From: an uncultured Olsenella sp.
GTDB taxonomy: Bacteria > Actinomycetota > Coriobacteriia > Coriobacteriales > Atopobiaceae
Direction of reading: 5' to 3'
NCBI GenBank assembly: GCA_959598545.1
Contig: CAUGFC010000002.1
Location: forward strand, 1 to 40,900
Length of the DNA: 40,900 nt
The notes under the pieces: model-generated
What the model saw: only the letters and a program-made list of their open reading frames with translations
Databases searched by the model: none
Told to the model about the DNA's origin: nothing
Program-made: the position numbers and the translations under genes
Shown: positions 1 to 7,797 of the stretch, one piece after another
How the letters are laid out: the number at the start of each line of letters is the position of its first letter
Position numbering within the stretch: position 1 is the first letter of the stretch

Positions 1-130
1 TGACGCAATCATCTCGATACAGATCAATGATGTCCGTCGTTTTGAACGGAACTAGACTGTTTAGCCGCCCTGAAGGTTTATGCAGGGAGCATGTGATCAC
101 AGGGCTTGAAAAGAAAGTTGAGCAAACACT

Positions 131-2683
131 GTGTCTGATCAACAGCAAGAAAACGAAATAACGACGACGCAGGCCGCTCCCGCTGCACCGGTTGCGTCGG
201 ACCAGGTCGCGGCGCCCGCGCAAGCCTCGGCTCCTGAGACGCCTAAGGCTGCTTCGACGCCTATGCCTGTGGCGGCTGAGAAGGCCGTGCCTGCAACTGG
301 TGAGGAGGCTGCTCCGGCAAAGCCCAAGCTCACGCGCCACACGGCCAAGCCTGCCACTGACGGCGAGGAGGTCACCAAGCCCAAGCGCCGTACCACGCGC
401 ACGACGCGCGCCAAGCGCACCGTTGCAGCTGACTCCTCGGCGCCGATTTCCGATGAGGTCGCGCAGGCACGTGCGTTGGCGCAGATTAACGAGGCTCAGG
501 TGGTGCGCGCCCGCCGTCGTGCTGCCGAGCGCGAGGCCGCGGCTCTGACCGAGCTTGCAGCTCCGTCTGTGCCCGAGACCCCTGCCGCCGACCTGCCGAC
601 CGAGAAGCCGGCACCGCGCACACGCCGCCGCACGGCTGCTAAGGCCGAGCAGGTTGCGGAACAGGTAGCCCCCGAGCTCACTGAGGCTTCGGTCCGTTCC
701 GCGGCAGGGGAGGGCGCATCGCCTGCTGAGCCCGCTGTGCCTGTCGAGGCCAGCGAAGTTCACGTTGTCGATCCGGCTTTGCGCCCGCACCGTCGCGGTC
801 GCAAGCCCAAGGCCTTCGTCGAGGCAGAGAAGGCCGCAGCCGCAGCTGCAGCCGCTCGGGATGCTGCGGCGACCGCCGAGTCTGCAACCGCTGCCGATGC
901 ACCCGTCCAGGATGCTACGACTTCCGAGGCCGCTCCCGCCGATGCCGAGCCCGCCGACGTCCGTCCCGGTCGCAGCCGTCGTACTGCTGCTAAGCGCACG
1001 TCCAAGGCCAAGGCTGCCAAGAAGGGTGCGTCCGAGGATTCTGCCGAGACGACCGCCGATGCGTCGACTGATGTCGCCGAGGCCCAGGACGTCGAACAGC
1101 CTGCGTCCGAGAAGCCCAAGCGCGGTCGTAAGAAGTCCGTTAAGGCCAAGGCGTCCGAGCAGCAGGATGTCGAAGCGCAGGTTGATTCTGGCGCCGAGGC
1201 CAATGACGCCGCTGCGGCCAATATTGGCACCGCCGCAACCGATGGTGCCGCCCCCGCTGAGGGCGAAGACGGCACTCGCCCCAACCGTCGCCAGCACAAG
1301 CGCAACGACGAGCGCAACGAGCGTAAGGACGACCGCAACAACGACCGCCGCAACCGCCAGCGCGATCGCAAACAGCGCAACAAGGAGCGTAATGCCGCTC
1401 CCACCGAGCCCACGCTTTCGCGCGAGGAACTCGCGGCCATGAAGGTCGCTGAGCTGCGCGAGAAGGCTAAGGAGTTCGAGATCGAGACGACCGGCAAGAA
1501 GAAGGCCGAGCTCGTCGAGGAAATCTACGTCACCGCTGCGAAGGCCGAGGGCTTCCGCGACATCAAGGGCATTCTGCAGATTCGCCCGGACAGCTCCGGC
1601 ATCATCCACGCCCATGGCTACATGAAGTCCAACGACGACGCCTTCGTGCCCGCCTACCTCATCCGCTCCGCGCGCCTGCGCACGGGCGACGTCATCGAGG
1701 GCTCGCTGCGTCCTTCGCGCGGCGGCGACAAGCGCGCCGGCCTCGCCAAAATCACGACCGTCAACGGTCTGGACCCCGAGCAGATTCGCAACCGTCCCAA
1801 GTTCGGCGACCTCACCCCGGTCTATCCCAACGAGCCGCTGCGCATGGAGCACGGCAAGGACTCTATTACCGGCCGCGCCATCGACATCGTGTCACCGATC
1901 GGCAAGGGCCAGCGCGGCCTGATCGTGTCCCCGCCCAAGGCCGGCAAGACCACGATCCTCAAGAAGATCTGCCAGTCTATCTCGATTAACAACCCCGAGG
2001 TGCACCTCATCTGCCTGCTCGTCGACGAGCGCCCCGAAGAGGTCACCGATATGCAGCGTTCCATCAAGGGCGAGGTTGTGGCGTCGACCTTCGATATGCC
2101 TGCCGACAACCACACCCGCGTGGCAGAGCTCGTCATCGAGCGCGCCAAGCGCATCGTAGAGCTGGGTGGCGACGTCGTGGTGGTGCTCGACTCCATCACG
2201 CGCCTCGCCCGCGCCTACAACTTGGCGGCGCCCGCCTCGGGCCGCATCCTTTCGGGCGGCGTCGATTCGGCGGCCCTATATCCGCCCAAGCGCTTCCTGG
2301 GTGCAGCCCGCAATATCGAGAACGGTGGCTCGCTTACCATCCTGGCCTCTGCCCTCATCGACACCGGTTCCAAGATGGACGAAGTCATCTTTGAGGAGTT
2401 CAAGGGCACCGGCAACATGGAGCTTAAGCTCGACCGCGACCTGGCCGACCGCCGCATCTTCCCGGCTATCGACCCCGTTGCCTCCGGTACGCGTAACGAG
2501 GACCTGTTGGTCGACGAGCAGATGCGTCCGTTTGTCTTTGGTCTGCGTCGCATTCTTGCCGGCATGAACAACACCGAGCGCGCAGCCGCATCGTTTATCA
2601 AGGGTCTTAAGGGCACCAACACCAACCAGGAGTTCCTGGTGCGTTCGGCCAAAAAACACAGCGACTACGAGCAGACGTTCTAG
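131..2683 (+). CDS. rho: Transcription termination factor Rho with long disordered N-terminal extension
   Basis: Hexameric RNA-dependent ATPase that ends transcription at Rho-dependent sites. It has 850 aa against about 420 in E. coli. Residues 1 to about 427 are low complexity (Ala, Glu, Pro, Lys, Arg) and become Arg/Asn/Asp-rich near 385-420. The Rho_N helical domain starts near 428 and the cold-shock-like RNA-binding domain covers about 480-555. Walker A (SPPKAGKTT) lies near 600, the catalytic-Glu region (DERPEEV) near 637 and Walker B (VVVVLDS) near 680. The Q-loop and R-loop regions (GRILSGGVDSAA, FKGTGNMELKLDR) are intact. Start is GTG. Long basic or acidic extensions are known in actinobacterial Rho proteins and are thought to add RNA binding; that role is inferred here. 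Confidence 0.97.
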   Translation: MSDQQQENEITTTQAAPAAPVASDQVAAPAQASAPETPKAASTPMPVAAEKAVPATGEEAAPAKPKLTRHTAKPATDGEEVTKPKRRTTRTTRAKRTVAADSSAPISDEVAQARALAQINEAQVVRARRRAAEREAAALTELAAPSVPETPAADLPTEKPAPRTRRRTAAKAEQVAEQVAPELTEASVRSAAGEGASPAEPAVPVEASEVHVVDPALRPHRRGRKPKAFVEAEKAAAAAAAARDAAATAESATAADAPVQDATTSEAAPADAEPADVRPGRSRRTAAKRTSKAKAAKKGASEDSAETTADASTDVAEAQDVEQPASEKPKRGRKKSVKAKASEQQDVEAQVDSGAEANDAAAANIGTAATDGAAPAEGEDGTRPNRRQHKRNDERNERKDDRNNDRRNRQRDRKQRNKERNAAPTEPTLSREELAAMKVAELREKAKEFEIETTGKKKAELVEEIYVTAAKAEGFRDIKGILQIRPDSSGIIHAHGYMKSNDDAFVPAYLIRSARLRTGDVIEGSLRPSRGGDKRAGLAKITTVNGLDPEQIRNRPKFGDLTPVYPNEPLRMEHGKDSITGRAIDIVSPIGKGQRGLIVSPPKAGKTTILKKICQSISINNPEVHLICLLVDERPEEVTDMQRSIKGEVVASTFDMPADNHTRVAELVIERAKRIVELGGDVVVVLDSITRLARAYNLAAPASGRILSGGVDSAALYPPKRFLGAARNIENGGSLTILASALIDTGSKMDEVIFEEFKGTGNMELKLDRDLADRRIFPAIDPVASGTRNEDLLVDEQMRPFVFGLRRILAGMNNTERAAASFIKGLKGTNTNQEFLVRSAKKHSDYEQTF

Positions 2684-2720
2684 GTTGTCATCCACGCGCA
2701 GCGATAGTCATCAATGCGAT

Positions 2721-2755
2721 AAAGGGTCGGGGCTTTGAGCCTCGGCCCTTTTCTA
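2721..2755 (+). terminator. Intrinsic terminator of rho
   Basis: A 13-bp stem with two G-T pairs and a 5-nt loop (TTTGA) runs straight into TTTTCT, 38 bases after the rho stop codon. The rest of 2684-2996 holds no gene, only the promoter at 2832-2860 and a short GGGGC/GCCCC hairpin near 2922. Confidence 0.85.
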
Positions 2756-2831
2756 TAGCGCCGCTCCGCGCTTATTTTTGACCGTAAGACCGACGAGCAG
2801 CAGGTTTCCCGTTTCAATCCGACATCGTCAC

Positions 2832-2860
2832 TTGCAATCGACAGGACGGTTTCGCATAAT
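2832..2860 (+). promoter_or_regulatory. Predicted sigma-70-type promoter for the 2997-4854 unit
   Basis: TTGCAA (2832-2837) and CATAAT (2855-2860) are separated by exactly 17 bases, in the gap between the rho terminator and the next gene. The predicted start lies about 130 bases before the ATG at 2997, so there is a long leader. Confidence 0.55.
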
Positions 2861-2996
2861 AACTTTTAAGCTTCGCGACGGAAAACGCAGATGAAACGAA
2901 CCATATACCGTTGCTTTGGGGCATAGCCCCGCTTCATCTTCTCTCGCGCAGCCAACTGAATGATGCGATTTGGGTGCTGGAAGATGGGGAGAGCTC

Positions 2997-4397
2997 ATGG
3001 CTTCTTCTGATGCAACACAACGAGCAGTCCTTGCCGGACTTTCGTGCGGGATCGGCCTTGCCGCTCCCGTGGTTATGTATGCCGCGACGCTGCCGTTTTC
3101 GTCGGTGAACGAGACGGTCGTGGCGGGTGCAGTTCCCTTCGCCGTGGGCGCGGTGGCGGGCGTGGGTATCTATGCCGCCTCGCTGGGTATCTCCGAGTAT
3201 CGTGCGCAGCGTGAAGAGCGTCTGTTCCAGCCCGATGCCATGGGCGGTGCCGCCAATCTCAATCAGCATCAAAGCGAGTTCAAGACCGCCTCGATTCCAG
3301 CTCAGCAGCAGGATGCGATTCCGTACGCTGCGGCTTCTGCTTCTCAGACTCAGTCGGAGCAGTCTACCTCGGCATTCCTTTCCGGCCTGACTGGTGCGTT
3401 CCAGCGCCGTCATGCCGATGATGGTGTCCCTACCATCGCTCGAGCCGCAGATGCTATGGACGAGGCCGAGGCTTGGTCCATGATCGACAGCATGCTCGAC
3501 GACGATTCGCCGGTGAGCTGCGACCCTGCGCGCTCGCGCGACGTCTATCAAGTCGCCATCGACGAGCTCACCAACGGCGGGCAGACCGGCTCCTTCAATC
3601 GCGATGATATCGCCGCCGCGGCACGCGCCGTGTCGGGCTCCCAGGCCGCCCCTGCGGGCAGCACGGCGGCTTTCGTGGCACTCGTTGCCAATGCGGCGGT
3701 CAATAACGCCTACAGCGCTACCTCGGCGGACGCGAACGCTTCTGCCGATAATTCGTACGTTGATGAAGCCATGACCGCGGACGAGGAGGCTGTTGCCGCC
3801 CGCCGTGCCGCCGAAAGCTCGCTTTGGGGCGCTCCTGCCCAGCAGCAGGCGGCTGAGGCTGCGCCGTACAATGCAAACCTCGCCAGCATGCCTATCATCT
3901 CCGGTGCCGCGGGCATCGATCTCGATGACCTCGATGAGCCTGCAGCCATCACCGCATCGATTGATGCCCAAGATCGCATCGACACCGGCGACCTTCCGGA
4001 CGCCTCGCTCGAGGTTGATGTCCCCATGGCCGATTACTCGGGCCACGAGGGTATGTGGGCCGCCGCCACCGCGATTCTGGATGAGATTGACGAGCCTGCT
4101 CCTGTTTCAGCCCCCGCTCCCGTCGCTGCCCCTCAGCCTGCTGCCCCCGCCTATGTCGGCCGTCACAGCGCTGTGTTCCCCGAGGATACTGCCCGTATCT
4201 CGCGTGAGAGCATCGAGCGGGCCGAGGCTATTGCCGCCGGCATTATGGAAAATCGTCGTCACGAGCGCGTCAATCAGATCCTCGAGGAAGAGATCGAGCG
4301 TCTTCAGTCCTCTACCGCCAAGCGTACGGGCCGTGCTTATCTGAGCGTTATCGAGGGCGGTACCGCCAGCTTCGCGCCGCTCCGTGCGGAGGCATAA
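2997..4397 (+). CDS. Membrane-anchored Ala-rich hypothetical protein
   Basis: No recognised family. The 466-aa product has two hydrophobic segments near the N-terminus (about 9-32 and 40-60), then a long Ala/Asp/Glu-rich, probably disordered cytoplasmic region. Residues about 400-440 are charged and helix-forming (ESIERAEAIAAGIMENRR, INQILEEEIERL-like). The ATG at 2997 is preferred over an in-frame TTG at 2970 because GGGGAG sits 7 bases before it. The VanZ-like gene starts 8 bases after the stop, so the two are probably co-transcribed. A membrane-scaffold role would be a guess. Confidence 0.8.
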   Translation: MASSDATQRAVLAGLSCGIGLAAPVVMYAATLPFSSVNETVVAGAVPFAVGAVAGVGIYAASLGISEYRAQREERLFQPDAMGGAANLNQHQSEFKTASIPAQQQDAIPYAAASASQTQSEQSTSAFLSGLTGAFQRRHADDGVPTIARAADAMDEAEAWSMIDSMLDDDSPVSCDPARSRDVYQVAIDELTNGGQTGSFNRDDIAAAARAVSGSQAAPAGSTAAFVALVANAAVNNAYSATSADANASADNSYVDEAMTADEEAVAARRAAESSLWGAPAQQQAAEAAPYNANLASMPIISGAAGIDLDDLDEPAAITASIDAQDRIDTGDLPDASLEVDVPMADYSGHEGMWAAATAILDEIDEPAPVSAPAPVAAPQPAAPAYVGRHSAVFPEDTARISRESIERAEAIAAGIMENRRHERVNQILEEEIERLQSSTAKRTGRAYLSVIEGGTASFAPLRAEA

Positions 4398-4404
4398 CTT
4401 CTGC

Positions 4405-4854
4405 ATGGTTAAGATCAATCGAAAATGGGCGGTCGTGACCTGCCTGATGGCGCTCTTGATCTGGGGCAATTCGCTGGTTCCCGGCTCGGGGTCGGGCTCG
4501 CTGAGCCTAACGGTCATGGAAGCTATCCGCGGTTTCCTGCACGGCGTGGGACTTCCATATGAATGGGTGACCAACTTTGTTGTTCGCAAGTGCGCGCATT
4601 TTACCGAGTATATGGTGCTCGGCATCTTGGCAACGCACGCCTTTGATTTTGAGGGCCGGCGCACCTTTGACGTGCTGCTGCCCACGGCGGTGTTCCTGCT
4701 GCTGATTCCTTCGATCGACGAGACGATTCAGCTCTTTGTTCCGGGACGCGCCGGCATGATCACCGATGTGATGATCGACTGCTGTGGTGCGGCAACGGGC
4801 GTTGTGCTCCGATATCTCTTACGGTCGCTGATGTGCGCCAAAAAAGCCGCCTAG
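4405..4854 (+). CDS. VanZ-like family membrane protein
   Basis: 149-aa VanZ-like protein. VanZ confers low-level teicoplanin resistance in Tn1546; most chromosomal homologues have no known role. Signature motifs are present: VRKCAHFTEYMVLG near 58-71, then DETIQLFVPGRAG with a following DVMIDCCG near 115-133. Three to four hydrophobic segments fit an integral membrane protein. The ATG at 4405 is chosen because GGAGG lies 12 bases upstream; an earlier in-frame start at 4384 would overlap the preceding gene. The stop codon lies inside the terminator stem that follows. Confidence 0.88.
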   Translation: MVKINRKWAVVTCLMALLIWGNSLVPGSGSGSLSLTVMEAIRGFLHGVGLPYEWVTNFVVRKCAHFTEYMVLGILATHAFDFEGRRTFDVLLPTAVFLLLIPSIDETIQLFVPGRAGMITDVMIDCCGAATGVVLRYLLRSLMCAKKAA

Positions 4855-4886
4855 GACGTATTGTTTGGTCCTAGGCGGCCTTTTTT
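4846..4886 (+). terminator. Terminator between convergent genes
   Basis: A perfect 12-bp stem (GCCGCCTAGGAC with its complement), a 10-nt loop and then TTTTTT. An A-run on the left side may let it also act on the minus strand, for the kinase gene ending at 4969. The TAG stop of the VanZ-like gene is part of the left arm. Confidence 0.9.
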
Positions 4887-4968
4887 ATTCGAGGGCTTAT
4901 ATGGGGCGTGGTGGCGTTGTTCCGTAGGTCGGATTTGCCGGGCGCGCCACGCCCTGCGGGTGCGTCTG

Positions 4969-5859
4969 TTACTGAAGCGCCTGTGCGCCCAGGGCCAAGC
5001 AGCCCATAATGCCCTGCTTGCCCTCGAGGCTGTTGTTGACGATGTAGCTATCGATGTCGGCCATCTCGGACGTGACGATGTAGCCGTTGAGCATCTCGGC
5101 ACACTTCTTGCGCGCGAGCGGCACGATGGGGGTGTGGTCGGCCACGCCGCCACCGATGACGATCTTCTGCGGTGCGTAGCACAGGATGTAAGTCATGAGC
5201 GCCTGCGCAAGGTATCCGGCAAGCAGGTCCATGGCATCTGGGTCGTCGGCCATCTCTCCGGCGCTCTTGCCGCCCCAGCGCTTTTTGACGCCGGGGCCGG
5301 CGATGAGGCCCTCGAGGCAGTTGTCGTGGAAGGGGCAGCCGCTGTGCTCGCCGATGGTGTCGCGCGGGTCGCGAGTGACCAGGATGTGGCCGGCCTCGGG
5401 ATGCATCATGCCGTGCACGAGCTTACCGCCCGAGAGCACGCCGGCGCCCACGCCGGTACCGATGGTCAGATACACCACGTCAGTGAGGCTCTGGGCGCAA
5501 CCAAAGGTGACCTCGCCCAGGCAGGCGACGTTGACGTCGGTGTCGTAGCCGCAGGGAATATTGAGCTCGTTTTGGATGGTGCCCAGCAGGTCAAAGTAGC
5601 GCCATGCCGTTTTGGGCGTCTCCAGGATCTTGCCGTATTGGGGCGAGGCAGGGTTGACTGCGGTGGGGCCAAAGGCGCCGATGCCCAGCGCGGCGATGCC
5701 CTTGTCGGCAAACCATGCGTTGACGGCCTCAACGGTCTCCCGCGGGGTCGTGGTCGCAATCTGCTCGCGTTCCAGGACCGTGCCGTCTGCATAGCCCGTG
5801 GCGCAGACCATCTTGGTGCCGCCGGCCTCGAGCGCTCCGATAAGCTGCTGCTCTGCCAT
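4969..5859 (-). CDS. ROK-family sugar kinase, probably fructokinase
   Basis: Phosphorylates a hexose, most likely fructose to fructose-6-phosphate, with ATP. The 296-aa length fits ROK fructokinases. The ATP-binding loop GALEAGGTKMVCA is at 8-20, the catalytic-Asp region YDTDVNVACLGE is near 104-115 and the second nucleotide motif IGTGVGAG is near 132-139. The zinc site is the fructokinase variant (GHILV with CPFHDNCLEGL) rather than the GHxC(x)CGxxGC form of glucokinases. Start ATG at 5859 has AGAGAGG upstream. It stands alone between two terminators. Substrate is inferred from the Zn-site variant; other hexoses or mannose are possible. Confidence 0.88.
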   Translation of the reverse strand: MAEQQLIGALEAGGTKMVCATGYADGTVLEREQIATTTPRETVEAVNAWFADKGIAALGIGAFGPTAVNPASPQYGKILETPKTAWRYFDLLGTIQNELNIPCGYDTDVNVACLGEVTFGCAQSLTDVVYLTIGTGVGAGVLSGGKLVHGMMHPEAGHILVTRDPRDTIGEHSGCPFHDNCLEGLIAGPGVKKRWGGKSAGEMADDPDAMDLLAGYLAQALMTYILCYAPQKIVIGGGVADHTPIVPLARKKCAEMLNGYIVTSEMADIDSYIVNNSLEGKQGIMGCLALGAQALQ

Positions 5860-5895
5860 AGTATTCCTCTCTGGGACGAGTTGCTCCGTGACTAA

Positions 5896-5901
5896 AGTAT
5901 A
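5896..5901 (-). promoter_or_regulatory. Possible -10 element for the ROK kinase
   Basis: On the minus strand the sequence TATACT lies 37 bases before the kinase ATG, downstream of an AT-rich stretch. No convincing -35 is seen at 17 bases, so the call is weak. Confidence 0.35.
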
Positions 5902-5932
5902 GCGCTCTAAAAAATAAATGAGGTCGCTTTAA

Positions 5933-5972
5933 AAAGAAACCTCGTGGCCCAATGGGTTCACGAGGTTTCTTT
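5933..5972. terminator. Bidirectional terminator after the aminotransferase gene
   Basis: A 14-bp stem (AAAGAAACCTCGTG and its complement) with a 12-nt loop. A-run and T-run flanks make it usable on either strand; it ends the minus-strand aminotransferase transcript. Confidence 0.85.
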
Positions 5973-5996
5973 AGTGCCTTTAGTTACTGACCGTCC

Positions 5997-7178
5997 TTAC
6001 CCGCGCGGCTCGATTTTATCACGCAGAGACTTGAGGTTCTCCAGCGCCGCGTTAAGCGTCTCGTCTCGCTTGGCAAAGTGGAAGCGGATGAGGTGGTTGA
6101 CGGGCTCGCGGAAGAAGCTCGATCCGGGAACAGCGCCCACGCCCACCTTGGAGGCCAGGTCCTCGCAGAAGTCGAGGTCGCTGTCATAGCCAAACTCCGA
6201 GATATCCATCATCACGTAGTAGGCGCCCTGCGGCACGTTGTGCGTGAGGCCGATGCTGTCGAGTCCCTGACAGAATAGGTCGCGCTTGGCAGTGTAGAGG
6301 TCGAGGACCTCCCGATAATAGCTATCGTCGAAATTGAGGGCGGTAACGACGGCCTCTTGCAGGGGAGCGGCGGCGCCTACGGTGAGGAAGTCGTGGACCT
6401 TCTTGATGCGCTCGGTGATTTCGGCAGGAGCGATGGTGTAGCCCAGGCGCCAGCCGGTGATGGAGTAGGTCTTGGACAGCGAGCTGCAGCTGATGGTGCG
6501 CTCGAACATGCCGGGCAGCGTGGCCATATAGACATGCTCGTGGGGCGCGTAGACGATGTGCTCGTAGACTTCGTCGGTAATGCAGTAGGCGTCGTACTTT
6601 TTGCACAGGTCGGCGATAAAGGTGAGCTCCTCGCGGGTAAAGACCTTGCCGCAGGGGTTGGACGGGTTGCATAGGACAATCGCCTTGGGATCGTTGTCGC
6701 GGAAGGCCGCCTCGAGGATCCCACGGTCGAAGTCAAAGGTGGGCGGGTTGAGCGGCACGTAGATGGGCTCCGCACCCGAAAGGATCGTGTCGGCGCCGTA
6801 GTTCTCGTAGAACGGCGAGAAGATGACGACCTTGTCGCCGGGGTTTGTGACCGTCATCATGGCGGCCATCATAGCCTCGGTGGAGCCGCAGGTGACCACG
6901 ATGTTCTCGATGGGGTTGATCGGCATGCCCATAAAGTTCTCCTGCTTGGCGGCAAGCGCCTCGCGCATGGCCTGGGAGCCCCAGGTGATGGAGTACTGGT
7001 GGTAGAGCGGCTTGGGGTCGGTGGCGATGGTGCTGAGGCTATTGAGCAGCTGCGCCGGGGGATCAAAGTCGGGGAAGCCCTGTGACAGGTTGACGGCGCC
7101 ATACTTGTTGGAGATGCGCGTCATGCGGCGGATGACCGAATCGGTAAACGTTGCCGTGCGGTTGGAGAGTTCTTTCAT
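5997..7178 (-). CDS. Class I/II pyridoxal-phosphate aminotransferase
   Basis: PLP-dependent transaminase of fold type I, 393 aa. The N-terminal NLSQGFPDFDPP resembles the methionine/kynurenine aminotransferase (YbdL-like) group within the aspartate aminotransferase family. CNPSNPCGKVFTREEL and TDEVYEHIVY hold the PLP-binding Asn and Asp regions, and SLSKTYSITGWRLGY carries the Schiff-base lysine. The C-terminal Arg for the substrate carboxylate lies in NHLIRFHFAK. The ATG at 7178 is preferred over the in-frame start at 7196 because AAAGGA lies 7 bases before it. Amino-donor specificity cannot be read from sequence. Confidence 0.92.
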   Translation of the reverse strand: MKELSNRTATFTDSVIRRMTRISNKYGAVNLSQGFPDFDPPAQLLNSLSTIATDPKPLYHQYSITWGSQAMREALAAKQENFMGMPINPIENIVVTCGSTEAMMAAMMTVTNPGDKVVIFSPFYENYGADTILSGAEPIYVPLNPPTFDFDRGILEAAFRDNDPKAIVLCNPSNPCGKVFTREELTFIADLCKKYDAYCITDEVYEHIVYAPHEHVYMATLPGMFERTISCSSLSKTYSITGWRLGYTIAPAEITERIKKVHDFLTVGAAAPLQEAVVTALNFDDSYYREVLDLYTAKRDLFCQGLDSIGLTHNVPQGAYYVMMDISEFGYDSDLDFCEDLASKVGVGAVPGSSFFREPVNHLIRFHFAKRDETLNAALENLKSLRDKIEPRG

Positions 7179-7288
7179 GCCGGTCCTTTCGAGCATTTGC
7201 AGTGGGGCAAGTTTACTCCTATGAAACCGGTGGGAAATGCTCGAAATGGTCTCGAAAAACTCTTTTCAAAATTCTTGAAAATTGGGGC

Positions 7289-7317
7289 TTGCATCGCGTG
7301 GCGTTCCTTGCAATAAT
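7289..7317 (+). promoter_or_regulatory. tRNA operon promoter
   Basis: TTGCAT (7289-7294), a 17-base spacer and AATAAT (7312-7317) lie about 27 bases before tRNA-His and are oriented toward the tRNA cluster. Confidence 0.7.
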
Positions 7318-7343
7318 AGTCGAGCGCGAAGCGCACAGGGCAC

Positions 7344-7421
7344 GGTGGGTGTAGCTCAGTTGGCTAGAGCGACGGGTTGTGGTCCCGTAGGTCGAGGGTT
7401 CGAGTCCCTTTACCCACCCCA
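7344..7421 (+). tRNA. tRNA-His (GTG)
   Basis: Full cloverleaf: acceptor GTGGGTG pairs with TACCCAC, D-arm GCTC...GAGC, anticodon GTG, and T-arm with TTCGAGT. The extra G-1 (7344) faces C73, the histidine identity feature. CCA is encoded (7419-7421). Confidence 0.97.
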
Positions 7422-7443
7422 GTTCTTGCTTCGTGTTGATATC

Positions 7444-7519
7444 GGGTCGTTAGCTCAGTTGGTAGAGCAGGGGACTCTTAATCCCAAGGTCCAGGGTTCG
7501 ACCCCCTGACGGCCCACCA
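7444..7519 (+). tRNA. tRNA-Lys (CTT), copy 1
   Basis: Acceptor GGGTCGT pairs with ACGGCCC, the anticodon loop is CTCTTAA with CTT, and CCA is encoded. It is identical over 76 bases to the copy at 7563-7638. Confidence 0.97.
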
Positions 7520-7532
7520 CACGATATCTCCT

Positions 7533-7558
7533 CTAAAGTCCGCCACCACGGACTTTAG
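7533..7558 (+). terminator. Hairpin between the two tRNA-Lys genes
   Basis: A perfect 10-bp stem (CTAAAGTCCG and its complement) with loop CCACCA, followed only by CTTTG. It is a weak or decayed terminator, or a processing hairpin. Confidence 0.4.
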
Positions 7559-7562
7559 CTTT

Positions 7563-7638
7563 GGGTCGTTAGCTCAGTTGGTAGAGCAGGGGACTCTTAA
7601 TCCCAAGGTCCAGGGTTCGACCCCCTGACGGCCCACCA
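7563..7638 (+). tRNA. tRNA-Lys (CTT), copy 2, at the prophage edge
   Basis: Identical to copy 1, with encoded CCA ending at 7638. The phage integrase gene ends 160 bases downstream, so the 3' end of this gene is the likely attachment core. Confidence 0.97.
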
Positions 7639-7648
7639 AAGAACGCAC

Positions 7649-7677
7649 AGGTCAGCGCTTCGGCGCTGACCTTTTTT
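7649..7677 (+). terminator. Intrinsic terminator after tRNA-Lys
   Basis: A 10-bp perfect stem AGGTCAGCGC with a TTCG loop, then TTTTTT. A classic strong terminator. Confidence 0.93.
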
Positions 7678-7724
7678 GTTTGCCGCGATGCCAAATCATA
7701 ACCGTCCGTTACCGTTCGCGTTTT

Positions 7725-7795
7725 ACGCCCCCTGCCGTTTATGCGCGGCAGGGGGCGTTTTATGCATTTTGCAGGTAGTGGACCTAGAAAATGCA
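7725..7795. other. Two inverted repeats between tRNA-Lys and integrase (probable attL region)
   Basis: A perfect 13-bp hairpin (arms 7725-7737 and 7746-7758) is followed by TTTTAT on the plus strand. Next comes an imperfect palindrome with outer arms TGCATTTT/AAAATGCA (7763-7770, 7788-7795) and inner AGGT/ACCT. The palindrome lies directly after the integrase stop codon. The prophage-host junction should be between about 7600 and 7797; the exact core needs the right end, which is not in the window. Confidence 0.45.
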
Positions 7796-7797
7796 AT

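Noticed and set aside
2934..4046. 370-codon minus-strand frame opposite the membrane-anchored gene
   Set aside because: Shadow; the plus-strand gene has a ribosome binding site, promoter and membrane segments.
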